A stretch of 64,000 nt of DNA, from the NCBI GenBank assembly GCA_019739215.1, contig JAHHDR010000041.1:81369-145368 (forward strand), read 5' to 3'. A program made the position numbers and the translations under genes. This stretch comes from Rhizobium sp. Lineage in GTDB: Bacteria > Pseudomonadota > Alphaproteobacteria > Rhizobiales > Rhizobiaceae. Positions 7,970 to 21,901 of the stretch are shown here, piece after piece. Below the pieces are notes generated by a model. The model did no database searches and was not told the origin of the DNA. It saw nothing but the letters and a program-made list of their open reading frames with translations. The stretch's first letter is position 1. Every line of letters starts with the position of its first letter.

Positions 7970-9388
7970 TCAATTTTCCTTGAGCCGATAGGGCAGGACC
8001 GCCCGCCGGTCATGGTCGATGACCAGCCGGCCCTTCAGGGGCGGCATGGCGCGCGCCGGACAGGTGGTGCGCTCGCAGATGCGGCAGGAGATGCCGATCG
8101 GATCGAAGGCGGCGCGGTTGCCGAGATCCATGTCGTCGGCATAGACGAAGCTCGCCGCATAGGAGACCTCGCAGCCGAGCGCCAGAGCATAGTGCTGGCG
8201 CGGAAAGCGAAAGCCGCGGCCGCCTTTGGTGATCTGGGTGGAGAGACAGAGATAGCGCACGCCGTCCGGTGTCTCTGCAAGCTGGCGGATGATCCGGCCC
8301 GGCGCCTCGAAGGCCTGGTGAACGTTCCAGAGCGGACAGGCCGCGCCGAAACGCGCGAATTGCAGCTTCGCGGCCGAATGTCGCTTGGTGATGTTGCCCG
8401 CCCGGTCGATGCGCGCGAAGAAGATCGGTATCCCCTTCTCTCCCGGCCGCTGCAGGGTCGAAAGCCGATGACAGACCTGCTCCAGGCTGGCGCCGAAGCG
8501 GATGGCGAGCAGCTCGAGATCGTGACGCACCTCCCGCGCCGTCTCCATGAACTTGCGGTAGGGCAGCAGCAGCGCGCCGGCAAAGTAATTGTGCAGGCCG
8601 ATGCGACAGATCTCGTAGGCCTCCGCCGTGCGGAATCCCGCCTGGCCGGCAATGGTGTCGACCTCGCCAGACGCCCCGAGCTGGGCGATGACCATGGCGA
8701 GCTGGAAGTCGCGTGTCGCCGGCGGCAGGTAGGGATTGAGCGTGAGCACCCGTGCCTTCGGATCGAAGCTGCGGATCAGGTCGTCGTCGCGGCCCGCGCG
8801 GGTGACCCGGACGCCATGCTCGACTTCGAGATGCCCGCAGAGCGCGGCATAGCTGTCGCTGTCGCCGATCGCGAGCCTGGCGGCCAGTGCCTCCGCCGCG
8901 ACGTCGATGGCATGGACGTAGTTGTCCATGAAGTGAAAGAAGTCGCGGACTTCCTCATAGGGCGTGTTCTCGGAAAGGCCTGCGCCGCGGCCGAGCGTAT
9001 CGTCAATGCTGGCGAGCTGTTCGGAATTGTGGCGGTAGGCCTGGTGTGCCGAGATCAGCGCGTGGGCGACGGCCGGTGCGTTCTGCGCCACGAGCTTCAC
9101 TTCCTGGAGCGTGGCCGCATGGCCGGCGAAAATCGGATCACTGAGCGCCTCCGACAGGGCCGACATCAGCCGGTCGCCCTCACCCGCCGACAGGGCCGAG
9201 AGGTCGATCTTGAATTTTTCCGCCAGCGACAGCAGCACCGAGGCCGAGACCGGCCGCTGGTTGTTCTCGATCTGGTTCAGGTAGCTGATCGAGATGCCGA
9301 TGCGCTCGGCGAACTGCGCCTGCGTTGCCTTGTTGTCCTGGCGCAATTCGCGGATCTTGCGGCCGATGTAGAGTTTGCCGACTGCCAT
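7970..9388 (-). CDS. ScfR/RamB-type short-chain acyl-CoA regulator (XRE HTH, IrrE-like domain)
   Basis: 472 residues. An XRE helix-turn-helix at about 9-63 (TQAQFAERIGISISYLNQIENNQRPVS region) is followed by a long helical part. The central domain resembles the IrrE/ImmA-like part of short-chain fatty-acyl regulators, and the C-terminus has a cysteine cluster (GISCRICERTTCPA) that could bind metal. This architecture matches ScfR of rhizobia and RamB/PrpR-like regulators, which control propionate and acetate use in response to acyl-CoA. Start chosen at ATG 9386-9388 (MAVGKLYIGRKI); the 18 residues upstream look non-coding. It is divergent from pccB with repeated TTGCGAA sites between, which supports control of propionyl-CoA carboxylase. 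Confidence 0.85.
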   Translation of the reverse strand: MAVGKLYIGRKIRELRQDNKATQAQFAERIGISISYLNQIENNQRPVSASVLLSLAEKFKIDLSALSAGEGDRLMSALSEALSDPIFAGHAATLQEVKLVAQNAPAVAHALISAHQAYRHNSEQLASIDDTLGRGAGLSENTPYEEVRDFFHFMDNYVHAIDVAAEALAARLAIGDSDSYAALCGHLEVEHGVRVTRAGRDDDLIRSFDPKARVLTLNPYLPPATRDFQLAMVIAQLGASGEVDTIAGQAGFRTAEAYEICRIGLHNYFAGALLLPYRKFMETAREVRHDLELLAIRFGASLEQVCHRLSTLQRPGEKGIPIFFARIDRAGNITKRHSAAKLQFARFGAACPLWNVHQAFEAPGRIIRQLAETPDGVRYLCLSTQITKGGRGFRFPRQHYALALGCEVSYAASFVYADDMDLGNRAAFDPIGISCRICERTTCPARAMPPLKGRLVIDHDRRAVLPYRLKEN

Positions 9389-9398
9389 GCCAGACCTC

Positions 9399-9428
9399 TT
9401 CGCAATTTCGCAAAATGCAGATGCGCAA
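9399..9428. promoter_or_regulatory. Candidate ScfR-like binding sites between the regulator gene and pccB
   Basis: Three spaced copies of a heptamer: TTCGCAA at 9399-9405 and 9407-9413, and TGCGCAA at 9422-9428. RamB-type proteins recognise short TTTGCAAA-like boxes, so these fit autoregulation and control of pccB, whose ATG is 102 bases away. This is an inference from pattern and position. Confidence 0.45.
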
Positions 9429-9529
9429 TATGTAAACTGCACAAGTTCACCTGATCAACGGTTTTCTTGGATTTCCGGACCGCGTAGTGCAATGTCACCG
9501 TCCAGCATTCCTGACGGATTGGGAGAGAC

Positions 9530-11062
<1,533 letters not shown>

Positions 11063-11116
11063 GCCGGGTGCCGCCGATGAACTTGCCTCTGCACGCACCA
11101 CTTTCCGGCGTCGACC

Positions 11117-11128
11117 TGACGATCGTCA
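11117..11128. promoter_or_regulatory. 12-bp perfect palindrome in the pccB to small-membrane-gene gap
   Basis: TGACGATCGTCA lies about 55 bases after the pccB stop, in a 200-base gap before the next gene. It could be an operator for the small membrane genes; no matching regulator is identified. Confidence 0.3.
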
Positions 11129-11263
11129 ATCAACCCCTCGATTTTGCTGGAGAATCCGTCTTTACATCTGCGACAAACCGCCTCACTCTCTCCCGCAACA
11201 GGCCGGTGCCGACGCGGGAGATCGGGGCGCCTCGGTCATGGGCGTGCGAGGAGGACGCAATCG

Positions 11264-11566
11264 ATGGCGAAGCCGCTGATGTCGCGGGAGGAAGCCCGGC
11301 GGGACCACGAGGCGATGTTGCGTTACATGGCCAAATGGTTCGCGATCGGCCTCGGAATCGGCCTCTGTTGCGCATTGCTGGTCTTCCTGCTCGACATCGG
11401 CAGTCTCGGCACGCGACTCGCGCGGGCGGACGATCCGGTCATTCCGGTCTTCCTCATCGCGGTTCCGATGGGCCTGACATCAGGCGCGGTGATGCTCTGC
11501 ATCGCGATATGGGTGCTGCCCTATGAAGCGAAATACGAGCGCCGGGACGGACGGGATCCGTTCTGA
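11264..11566 (+). CDS. Small two-helix membrane protein, tandem paralogue A
   Basis: 100 residues; function unknown. The soluble N-terminus MSREEARRDHEAMLRYMAK is followed by a helix at about 26-46, a short DIGSLGTRLARADDP loop, a second helix at about 61-83, and a polar tail. Both ends are predicted on the same side of the membrane. ATG 11264 has a strong GAGGAGG 9 bases upstream. It shares the pattern ARRDH..M.R....., D..G.G.R.AR...P, PM and AIW..PYE with the next gene, so the two arose by duplication. Location between pccB and pccA suggests co-expression, but nothing links them biochemically. Confidence 0.75.
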   Translation: MAKPLMSREEARRDHEAMLRYMAKWFAIGLGIGLCCALLVFLLDIGSLGTRLARADDPVIPVFLIAVPMGLTSGAVMLCIAIWVLPYEAKYERRDGRDPF

Positions 11567-11616
11567 ACCGGGACGGACTGGTGTAACCTGCAGCGACGGC
11601 ATCCGCAGGCAGGACC

Positions 11617-11949
11617 ATGACAGGCTTCAAACCGAAAATGACGCCCGAGCAGGCGCGGCGGGACCACACCCGCATGATGCGTTTCCTGGCGCTCAACGCC
11701 CTGTCGGGCATGGCGCTCGGTATCCTCGTGACGTGCGGCATCCTTTATTTCGACGTGGCCGGCATGGGGTCGCGCATCGCCCGATCGTCCGAACCGCTGC
11801 TGCCGCTCCTGCTGATCGGATTTCCAATGGCGCTGATCTTCGGCGGGGCCGTCACCGCCACGGCGATCTGGACCATGCCCTACGAGAGGCTTTTTGCCCC
11901 CGAGCCCAGCGGGAGGGACGAGGACGAGGGCCCCGACGCGCCCCGGTAA
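11617..11949 (+). CDS. Small two-helix membrane protein, tandem paralogue B
   Basis: 110 residues; function unknown. It has the same layout as its upstream neighbour: a charged N-terminus with EQARRDHTRMMRFLA, a helix at about 29-49, a loop with FDVAGMGSRIARSSEP, a second helix at about 65-86, then TMPYERLF and an acidic tail (GRDEDEGPD). The tail differs from paralogue A, whose tail is basic and shorter. It lies 50 bases downstream of paralogue A and is probably transcribed with it. Confidence 0.75.
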   Translation: MTGFKPKMTPEQARRDHTRMMRFLALNALSGMALGILVTCGILYFDVAGMGSRIARSSEPLLPLLLIGFPMALIFGGAVTATAIWTMPYERLFAPEPSGRDEDEGPDAPR

Positions 11950-12042
11950 TTTTCGTCCTGGCTTGCGGCGCGCGGCGCGCGTTCATCCTATATGACTCAT
12001 GCGTTTCCGAAACCGCGCAAGAACAGCAAGGATGACAGCTCT

Positions 12043-12939
12043 ATGACTGAGAAATCTCCCGAAAACAATCTTCCCGCCGGCTACGAAGTCCCCAAGGTCT
12101 GGACCTGGGACAAGGGCAATGGCGGCCAGTTTGCCAGCATCAACCGCCCTATCGCCGGCCCGACCGCCGAGAAAGAACTTCCGGTCGGCAAGCATCCGCT
12201 GCAGCTCTATTCGCTGGCGACGCCAAACGGCCAGAAAGTGACGATCCTGCTCGAGGAACTGCTCGAAGCCGGTCACAAGGATGCCGACTATGACGCCTGG
12301 CTGATCAAGATCGGTGATGGCGACCAGTTCGGCTCCGGTTTCGTCGGCGTCAATCCAAATTCCAAGATCCCGGCCCTGATGGACCACTCGACGCCGGAGC
12401 CCACCCGCGTCTTCGAATCCGGCTCGATCCTGGTCTATCTCGCAGAAAAGTTCGGCGCCTTCCTGCCGAAGGATCACAAGGGCCGCACGGAGGCGATGAA
12501 CTGGCTGTTCTGGCAGATGGGCTCGGCGCCCTTCCTCGGCGGCGGTTTCGGCCATTTCTTTGCCTATGCGCCCATGCACATCAAATACGCCATCGACCGC
12601 TATGCGATGGAGGTCAAGCGCCAGATGGACGTTCTCGACCGACACCTGGCAGACAACCGGTTCATGGCCGGTTCGGAATACTCCATCGCCGACATGGCGA
12701 TCTGGCCCTGGTACGGCAAGATCACCATTGACCAATCCTATCCCCGCGCGACCGAGTTCCTAGAGGGCCGCAGCTACAAGCATGTGCTCCGCTGGACGGA
12801 GGAGATCGGCGTCCGCCCCGCGGTCAAGCGCGGCCAGATGGTGAACCGCACGTCCGGCGAACTGTCCGGACAATTGCATGAGCGCCACGACGCATCGGAT
12901 TTCGAAACGAAAACCGAAGACAAGCTTCAGAAGAGCTGA
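12043..12939 (+). CDS. yghU: Glutathione-dependent disulfide-bond oxidoreductase, YghU-type GST
   Basis: 298 residues, close to E. coli YghU. The thioredoxin-fold domain has LATPNGQKVTILLEEL with the TPNG glutathione site, followed by GVNPNSKIPAL and ESGSILVYLAEKFG. An all-helical GST C-domain comes next, with the N-capping motif YSIADMAIWPW. Known members bind two glutathiones and reduce disulfides or peroxides in the cytoplasm. Start at ATG 12043, preceded by AAGGATGA; an upstream in-frame start would add 17 unconserved residues. It lies between the small membrane genes and pccA, in the same direction. Confidence 0.9.
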   Translation: MTEKSPENNLPAGYEVPKVWTWDKGNGGQFASINRPIAGPTAEKELPVGKHPLQLYSLATPNGQKVTILLEELLEAGHKDADYDAWLIKIGDGDQFGSGFVGVNPNSKIPALMDHSTPEPTRVFESGSILVYLAEKFGAFLPKDHKGRTEAMNWLFWQMGSAPFLGGGFGHFFAYAPMHIKYAIDRYAMEVKRQMDVLDRHLADNRFMAGSEYSIADMAIWPWYGKITIDQSYPRATEFLEGRSYKHVLRWTEEIGVRPAVKRGQMVNRTSGELSGQLHERHDASDFETKTEDKLQKS

Positions 12940-13011
12940 CATTCGGGCGGCCCGGGCACCGCGCCCGGGCCGCCTCCACCAAGATCGCATCGCCGACGGA
13001 AGTGACCGCAG

Positions 13012-15015
<2,004 letters not shown>

Positions 15016-15028
15016 GATGTTGGGTCGG

Positions 15029-15379
15029 TCAGCGCAACTTGCCAAGACGCCTCGACATATGTCGGTGATGGTCCTGACCACTGAAGAAAATCGCCAGGAT
15101 GCTGACGATCTGCGCGGCTTCGTCAACGTCGAAGTAAAAGATGGCCTTGTTATTTGTGACGCTACGCAATCCAACGGCCATGTGGTCGAGAAGCGTTCCC
15201 TGATAGGGGGCGCGTGCGATCGCATTCATGTCTGCTCTGATCATTCCGACCCGATTTGCAGCAATGTTCGCCGCGTCAGCTGGTGTTTCACCCAGTCGAA
15301 CGTAGGACTCGACAAGATGATCGAAGATCAAATCGAGATCCTTGATACTTTTGCGAGATCGGACGATCTCAAAGGCCAT
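15029..15379 (-). CDS. parE: ParE/RelE-superfamily toxin
   Basis: 116 residues. The fold is recognised from the N-terminal FEIVRSRKSIKDLDLIFDHLVES helix pair, the central GMIRADMNAI..APYQGTLL turn and the C-terminal strand KAIFYFDVDEAAQIVSILAIFFSGQDH. ParE toxins poison DNA gyrase, whereas RelE members cut mRNA on the ribosome; catalytic RelE residues are not evident, which favours ParE. Start ATG 15377-15379 overlaps the antitoxin end by 11 bases, the usual coupling in type II modules. Base composition is lower in GC than the carboxylase genes, consistent with acquisition. Confidence 0.82.
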   Translation of the reverse strand: MAFEIVRSRKSIKDLDLIFDHLVESYVRLGETPADAANIAANRVGMIRADMNAIARAPYQGTLLDHMAVGLRSVTNNKAIFYFDVDEAAQIVSILAIFFSGQDHHRHMSRRLGKLR

Positions 15380-15638
15380 AGGACGCCTTCTTTGATGCGA
15401 TCAGTTCATCGATTTGCCGATCGCTTTCATCGCGGCTCAGATATTCGCCCGCCCTCCGCTCAGCAATCAGAGCTCTCAATGCCTCCAGCTCGGCGTCTTT
15501 CGTCTCGGTTTGCTCGCGAAGAAGCTCTAACCCGTGTTGGATCACCGCACTTACGCTCGAAAAGCGGCCGTCCTCTACGAGCTTCCTGGCAAAGACATCC
15601 TGTTGCGTGGAAATTGAAACGGATGTTTTCACGACCAT
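15369..15638 (-). CDS. parD: ParD-type antitoxin
   Basis: 89 residues. The N-terminal ribbon-helix-helix (VVKTSVSIS..QDVFARKLVEDGRFSSVSAVIQHGLELLREQ) binds DNA as a dimer; the C-terminal charged helix (EYLSRDESDRQIDELI) neutralises ParE. The ATG at 15636-15638 was chosen because GGAGG lies about 9 bases upstream; a TTG five codons further up is possible but worse placed. It overlaps the toxin gene and represses the operon with it in known systems. Confidence 0.85.
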   Translation of the reverse strand: MVVKTSVSISTQQDVFARKLVEDGRFSSVSAVIQHGLELLREQTETKDAELEALRALIAERRAGEYLSRDESDRQIDELIASKKASYGL

Positions 15639-15660
15639 CTGAGATGCCTCCAAGTTTGGC

Positions 15661-15680
15661 TACACTCTACCACTCAGTAG
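15661..15680. promoter_or_regulatory. Possible ParD operator
   Basis: The short gap before parD contains a weak inverted repeat, CTAC (15667-15670), six bases, GTAG (15677-15680), inside related ACTCTACC and ACTCAGTA units. Position fits autoregulation by the ribbon-helix-helix antitoxin, but the match is short. Confidence 0.3.
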
Positions 15681-15708
15681 CACCTCGGTCAATCTCCGGC
15701 ACCGCCCC

Positions 15709-16340
15709 ATGAAAAAGCCCGCCACCGTCGCAGCGCTCGAAAAACTCGGCCGCACCCGCCTGTCCAAATCCTTCTTCATGCGCGAATTCCTCTATTCGGA
15801 AATCGCCAATCTCCACGGGATGCCCAACATACCCGACCATCCGGACCTCGCCATCGCGGCCGGCACCCGCCTCTGCGAGGACCTGCTCGAGCCGCTGCAG
15901 GATCGCTTCGGCCGCATCGCCATCCGCTCGGCCTACCGCACACCCGAGGTCAACGGCTTCGGCAACCGCCACAACCACAATTGCGCCCGCAATGAAAGCA
16001 CATGGGCTGACCACATCTGGGACCGGCGCGATGCCGCGGGCCGCATGGGCGCCACCGCCACCATCGTCATCCCCTGGTTTGCCGATCGCTACGAGACAGG
16101 CGCCGACTGGCGCGCGCTCGCCTGGTGGATCCACGACCACCTGCCTTACTCGCATCTGCATTTCTTCCCCATCCGCGCCGCCTTCAACATCCGCTGGCGC
16201 GAGGATCCGGAGCGCCGGATCGACTCCTATATCGCCCCCAGGGGCACGCTGACCAAGCGCGGCATGGCCAACTGGGATGGCAAGCACACCGACGCCTATG
16301 CCTGGTTCGACGGCAGCGGCCATGAGACGGGATCATTGCA

Positions 16341-16344
<4 letters not shown>
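15709..16344 (+). CDS. M15-like (hedgehog/DD-peptidase fold) protein
   Basis: 211 residues, no signal peptide. The order SFFMREFLYSEIANLHGMPNIPD, then RLCEDLLEPLQDRFG, then IAIRSAYRTPEVN resembles the N-terminal half of M15 DD-peptidases. Candidate zinc ligands follow: TWADHIWD (in place of the usual H..G.A.D) and SHLHFFP near residue 147. The changed metal motif makes peptidase activity uncertain. The last codons overlap the mutase start by ATGA (16341-16344), so the two are translationally coupled, which is odd for a wall enzyme and a B12 mutase. No known functional link. Confidence 0.6.
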
Positions 16345-18482
<2,138 letters not shown>

Positions 18483-18492
18483 GGAGGCAATC

Positions 18493-18903
18493 ATGCTCGG
18501 ACGCGTCAATCACATCGCGCTAGCGGTGCCCAATCTCGACGTCGCCGTCGCCCGCTATCGCGACAGCCTCGGTGCGACGGTCTCGGTGCCGCAGCCGCTG
18601 CCCGAACACGGCGTCACCGTCGTCTTCGTCGTCTTCGACAATACCAAGGTGGAACTGCTCGAACCCTTGGGCGAAAATTCCTCGATCGCCGGCTTCCTGG
18701 CGAAGAACCCCGACGGCGGCATGCATCATATCTGCTACGAGGTGACGGACATCCTCGCCGCCCGCGACCATCTCAAGGCCGCCGGCGCCCGCATTCTGGG
18801 CAGTGGCGAACCGAAGATCGGCGCCCATGGCAATCCGGTTCTCTTTCTGCATCCCAAGGACTTCTTCGGCACGCTGGTCGAACTGGAGGAGGTGAAGGGC
18901 TGA
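18493..18903 (+). CDS. mce: Methylmalonyl-CoA epimerase
   Basis: 136 residues, VOC/glyoxalase fold. It interconverts (S)- and (R)-methylmalonyl-CoA, linking the carboxylase product to the mutase. Metal ligands are visible: His in RVNHIALAV, His in GMHHICYEV and Glu in LVELEEV near the end. ATG 18493 has GGGAGG just upstream; the longer frame into scpA is not needed. It completes the pathway with pccA, pccB and scpA in one stretch. Confidence 0.95.
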   Translation: MLGRVNHIALAVPNLDVAVARYRDSLGATVSVPQPLPEHGVTVVFVVFDNTKVELLEPLGENSSIAGFLAKNPDGGMHHICYEVTDILAARDHLKAAGARILGSGEPKIGAHGNPVLFLHPKDFFGTLVELEEVKG

Positions 18904-18912
18904 GGGTAAGTA

Positions 18913-18952
18913 AAGACCCCGCCCCAAACCCCGCCTCACAAGGGGGAGGGGC
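18913..18952 (+). repeat. GC-rich intergenic repeat, copy A
   Basis: Reads AAGACCCCGCCCC, then a variable ACCCC block, then CACAAGGGGGAGGGGC. It matches copy B in reverse complement with a few changes. The inner CCCC/GGGG halves can form a hairpin. The form resembles dispersed rhizobial intergenic palindromes and may help end the mce transcript. Confidence 0.7.
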
Positions 18953-19037
18953 TTAACCTGCGGCGACCTGCACCACTCTCTTGCGACGGTTCAGCAAGCG
19001 GGGCGATTGTTTGTGGCGGGTCGAATGCCCCTAGTTG

Positions 19038-19078
19038 GCCCCTCCCCCTTGTGGGGAGGGGTTTCGGGGCGGGGTCTT
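19038..19078 (-). repeat. GC-rich intergenic repeat, copy B
   Basis: Reverse-complement relative of copy A, one base longer and with a more perfect internal palindrome around CTCCCCACAAGGGGGAG. The two copies face each other across about 85 bases. Confidence 0.7.
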
Positions 19079-19275
19079 CAACCAACGCGATTCACGCCGG
19101 CCAGCACCCACGCAATCCCAAACACGAAGCCACCCCATCCCCCCTTGCCGCTTCCAGCAAAATCTCTACCTTCTTCCGTGCTGGCGTGACGTCTCCGAAG
19201 AATGTCGCATCCAGGCTGCAACGACATCGCCACACGCCCTAATATCCGGCAAAATCTAACTGGGATCGCAGGACC

Positions 19276-21837
19276 ATGGCAGAGTTTCCGTCCAAGGCTA
19301 AAGTCGTCATCATCGGGCTGGGCGGTATCGTCGGCGCCTCCATTGCCCACCACCTCATCGAGCGCGGTTGGGACGACATCGTCGGCATCGACAAGTCAGG
19401 CATCCCGACCGATATCGGCTCGACGGCGCATGCCTCGGATTTCTGCTACACGACCAGCCACGACTACCTCTCGGTCTGGACGACGCAATATTCGATCGAT
19501 TTCTACGAGAAGATGGGCCACTACGCCCGCATCGGCGGCCTCGAAGTGGCGCGCACGGGCGATGACAGCTGGATGGAGGAGATCAAGCGCAAGCTCACCT
19601 CCGCCAAGGCCTTCGGCACCCGCGCCCATTATGTCGGCCCCGCCGAGATCAAGGCGATGTTTCCGCTGATCGAGGAAGACCAGGTCATGGGCGGCCTGTT
19701 CGATCCCGATGCCGGCCTCGTCATCCCGCGCTCGCAGACCGTCGCCGGCAAGCTGGTCGATGCCGCCGAGAAGTCGGGCAAGCTTCAGTCCTATTCCAAC
19801 ACCCCGGCCCAGTCGCTGATCGTGGAGAACGGCCATATCAAGGGCGTCGTCACCCATCGCGGCACCATCATGGCCGATCACGTCATCGTCTGCGCCGGCA
19901 TCTGGGGCCGCCTGATCGCCGAAATGGTCGGCGAGGACCTGCCGATCATGCCGGTCGACCATCCGCTCACCTTCTTCGGCCCCTATAACGAGTTCGAAGG
20001 CACCGGCAAGGAAATCGGCTATCCGCTGCTGCGCGACCAGGGCAACTCCGCCTATATGCGCGACACCGGCGATCCGAAGACCACGGAAGGCGGCCAGATC
20101 GAGTGGGGTTACTACGAAACCAACAATCCACGCCTCTGCCATCCGCGCGACATCCTGGAAAAGAACCAGGCGCGCCTGTCGCCGTCGCAGCGCGACCTCG
20201 ACATGGAGCAGATCCTCGAGCCGCTCGAAAAGGCGATGGAACTGACGCCGATCCTCGCCGAGCTCGGCTATAACGAAGGCCATAGCTTCAACGGCCTGCT
20301 CCAGGTCTCCGCCGCCGGCGGCCCGTCCTGCGGCGAAAGCCAGAAGGTTCGCGGCCTCTGGTATTGCTGTGCCATCTGGGTCAAGGACGGCCCCGGCTAC
20401 GGCAAGCTGATCGCCGACTGGATGACCGACGGCCGCACCGAGATCGACCACAACTCGATCGACTATTCGCGCTTCTATCCGCACCAGCTCACCGAGGAGT
20501 TCATCGAGGGCCGCTCCTACGAAGCCGCCCAGAAGATCTATTTCCCCGCCGTCCACACCCGCGAGCCCTATGCCTCGGGCCGTGGCGCCAAGCGCTCACC
20601 CTTCCATGAGCGCGAAAAGGCCATGGGCGGTTACTTCATGGAGCTCGGCGGCTGGGAGCGCGCCCATGGCTATGCCGAAAACGAGCACCTGCTGGAAAAA
20701 TACGGCGACCGCGTGCCGGTCCGCGAGAACGAGTGGGACGCCAGACATTTCTGGCGCGTCTCCAATGCCGAGCATCTGGCGATGACAGACGATTGCGGCA
20801 TCGTCAATCTCAGCCACTTCCACATGGTCGACATCGAAGGCCCCGACCATGTCGAGCTGCTCGAATGGCTCTGCGCGGCAAAAATCGGCGGCGACGGCAA
20901 TATCGGCAAGGGCATCTACACCCACTTCCTCGATGACGAGGGCATGGTCCGCGCCGACTTCACGGTCATCCGCATGGCCGATCGCTGCCGCCTGATCAAC
21001 GGCGCCGATGCCGGCCCGCGCGACTACCACTACATGAAGCGCGTCGCCGAGGATCGCGGCCTTGATGTCACCATCACCGACACCTCGGAAAAATACATCA
21101 CCATCGGCATCTGGGGCCCCAATGCCCGCGACACGCTGAAGAAGGTGGTCAAGGACCCCGCCGGCCTCGACCCCGAAAACTTCGCGTTTGCCGCCATCAA
21201 GCAGATCGAGATCGGCGGAAAGAACGTCACCGCCTTCCGCATCTCCTATGTCGGCGAGCAGGGCTGGGAACTGCACATGAAATACGAGGACGGCCTCGCC
21301 GTCTGGGATGCGCTCCGCGCCACCGGCGTCATGGCTTTCGGCGTCGAGACCTATGCCAATTCGCGTCGCATGGAAAAGAGCCTGCGCCTGCAGAACGGCG
21401 ACCTGCTCACCCAGTATAATCTCATCGAAGCCGACCTCGCCCGCCCGAAGGTCAAGGAATCGGATTTCCGCGGCAAGGCCAAGCATCTGGAATACAAGGC
21501 CCGCGACCACCAGCCGGCCATGCTCTGCACGCTGGTCATGACCGAGAACACCGATGCGAAGGGTGTGAAGCGCTACCCGGTCGGCTCCATGCCGGTCATG
21601 GACCCCGACACCAAGGAGGTCCTGATCGACGAGCTCGGCCGCCGCTCCTACACGACATCAGTCGCCTTCGGCCCGACCATCGGCAAGAACATCGCGCTCG
21701 CCTATCTCCCCTGGGCCTATTGCCAGGAAGGCCGCAAGCTCGAGGTCACCTATTTCGACGAGATCTACCCGGTCGAGGTCGCCGGCGTCGGCTACAAGCC
21801 GCTCTACGACCCGCAGAACCTCAAGCCGCGCACGTAA
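19276..21837 (+). CDS. Dimethylglycine/sarcosine dehydrogenase-like FAD protein with GcvT domains
   Basis: 853 residues. An N-terminal FAD-dependent DAO domain (GLGGIVGASIAHHL at 14-27) is followed by an FAO_M segment and C-terminal GCV_T plus GCV_T_C folate-binding domains (from about residue 430). His52 in GSTAH matches the position of the histidine that carries covalent FAD in dimethylglycine and sarcosine dehydrogenases. These enzymes oxidise an N-methyl group and pass the one-carbon unit to tetrahydrofolate. Substrate could be another N- or O-methyl compound, since DMSP demethylase-type relatives exist. It has its own terminator at 21858-21887 and no partner genes nearby. Confidence 0.82.
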   Translation: MAEFPSKAKVVIIGLGGIVGASIAHHLIERGWDDIVGIDKSGIPTDIGSTAHASDFCYTTSHDYLSVWTTQYSIDFYEKMGHYARIGGLEVARTGDDSWMEEIKRKLTSAKAFGTRAHYVGPAEIKAMFPLIEEDQVMGGLFDPDAGLVIPRSQTVAGKLVDAAEKSGKLQSYSNTPAQSLIVENGHIKGVVTHRGTIMADHVIVCAGIWGRLIAEMVGEDLPIMPVDHPLTFFGPYNEFEGTGKEIGYPLLRDQGNSAYMRDTGDPKTTEGGQIEWGYYETNNPRLCHPRDILEKNQARLSPSQRDLDMEQILEPLEKAMELTPILAELGYNEGHSFNGLLQVSAAGGPSCGESQKVRGLWYCCAIWVKDGPGYGKLIADWMTDGRTEIDHNSIDYSRFYPHQLTEEFIEGRSYEAAQKIYFPAVHTREPYASGRGAKRSPFHEREKAMGGYFMELGGWERAHGYAENEHLLEKYGDRVPVRENEWDARHFWRVSNAEHLAMTDDCGIVNLSHFHMVDIEGPDHVELLEWLCAAKIGGDGNIGKGIYTHFLDDEGMVRADFTVIRMADRCRLINGADAGPRDYHYMKRVAEDRGLDVTITDTSEKYITIGIWGPNARDTLKKVVKDPAGLDPENFAFAAIKQIEIGGKNVTAFRISYVGEQGWELHMKYEDGLAVWDALRATGVMAFGVETYANSRRMEKSLRLQNGDLLTQYNLIEADLARPKVKESDFRGKAKHLEYKARDHQPAMLCTLVMTENTDAKGVKRYPVGSMPVMDPDTKEVLIDELGRRSYTTSVAFGPTIGKNIALAYLPWAYCQEGRKLEVTYFDEIYPVEVAGVGYKPLYDPQNLKPRT

Positions 21838-21857
21838 GCGCGGATGGCTGAAATGCG

Positions 21858-21887
21858 AAACGCCGGGCCCTCGGGTCCGGCGTTTTT
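21858..21887. terminator. Terminator after the FAD dehydrogenase gene
   Basis: AAACGCCGG pairs with CCGGCGTTT around a GC-rich loop, followed by a T run on the plus strand. It sits between convergent genes and could also stop the hydrolase transcript. Confidence 0.85.
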
Positions 21888-21901
21888 GCAGCCTGCGCCA
21901 T

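Larger units (their letters stand above)
18904..19275. other. Gene-free region with paired intergenic repeats
   Basis: About 370 bases between mce and the FAD dehydrogenase gene. Short open frames here have no recognisable product. The main content is two inverted copies of a GC-rich element (18913-18952 and 19038-19078). The last 35 bases hold no strong ribosome site before ATG 19276 (AGGACC only). Confidence 0.7.

Noticed and set aside
8012..9454. Plus-strand open frame of 480 codons
   Set aside because: Antisense to the ScfR-like regulator, whose domains are unmistakable on the minus strand.
18957..19262. Short open frames between mce and the FAD dehydrogenase
   Set aside because: They overlap the GC-rich repeats, lack ribosome sites and have no protein-like composition.
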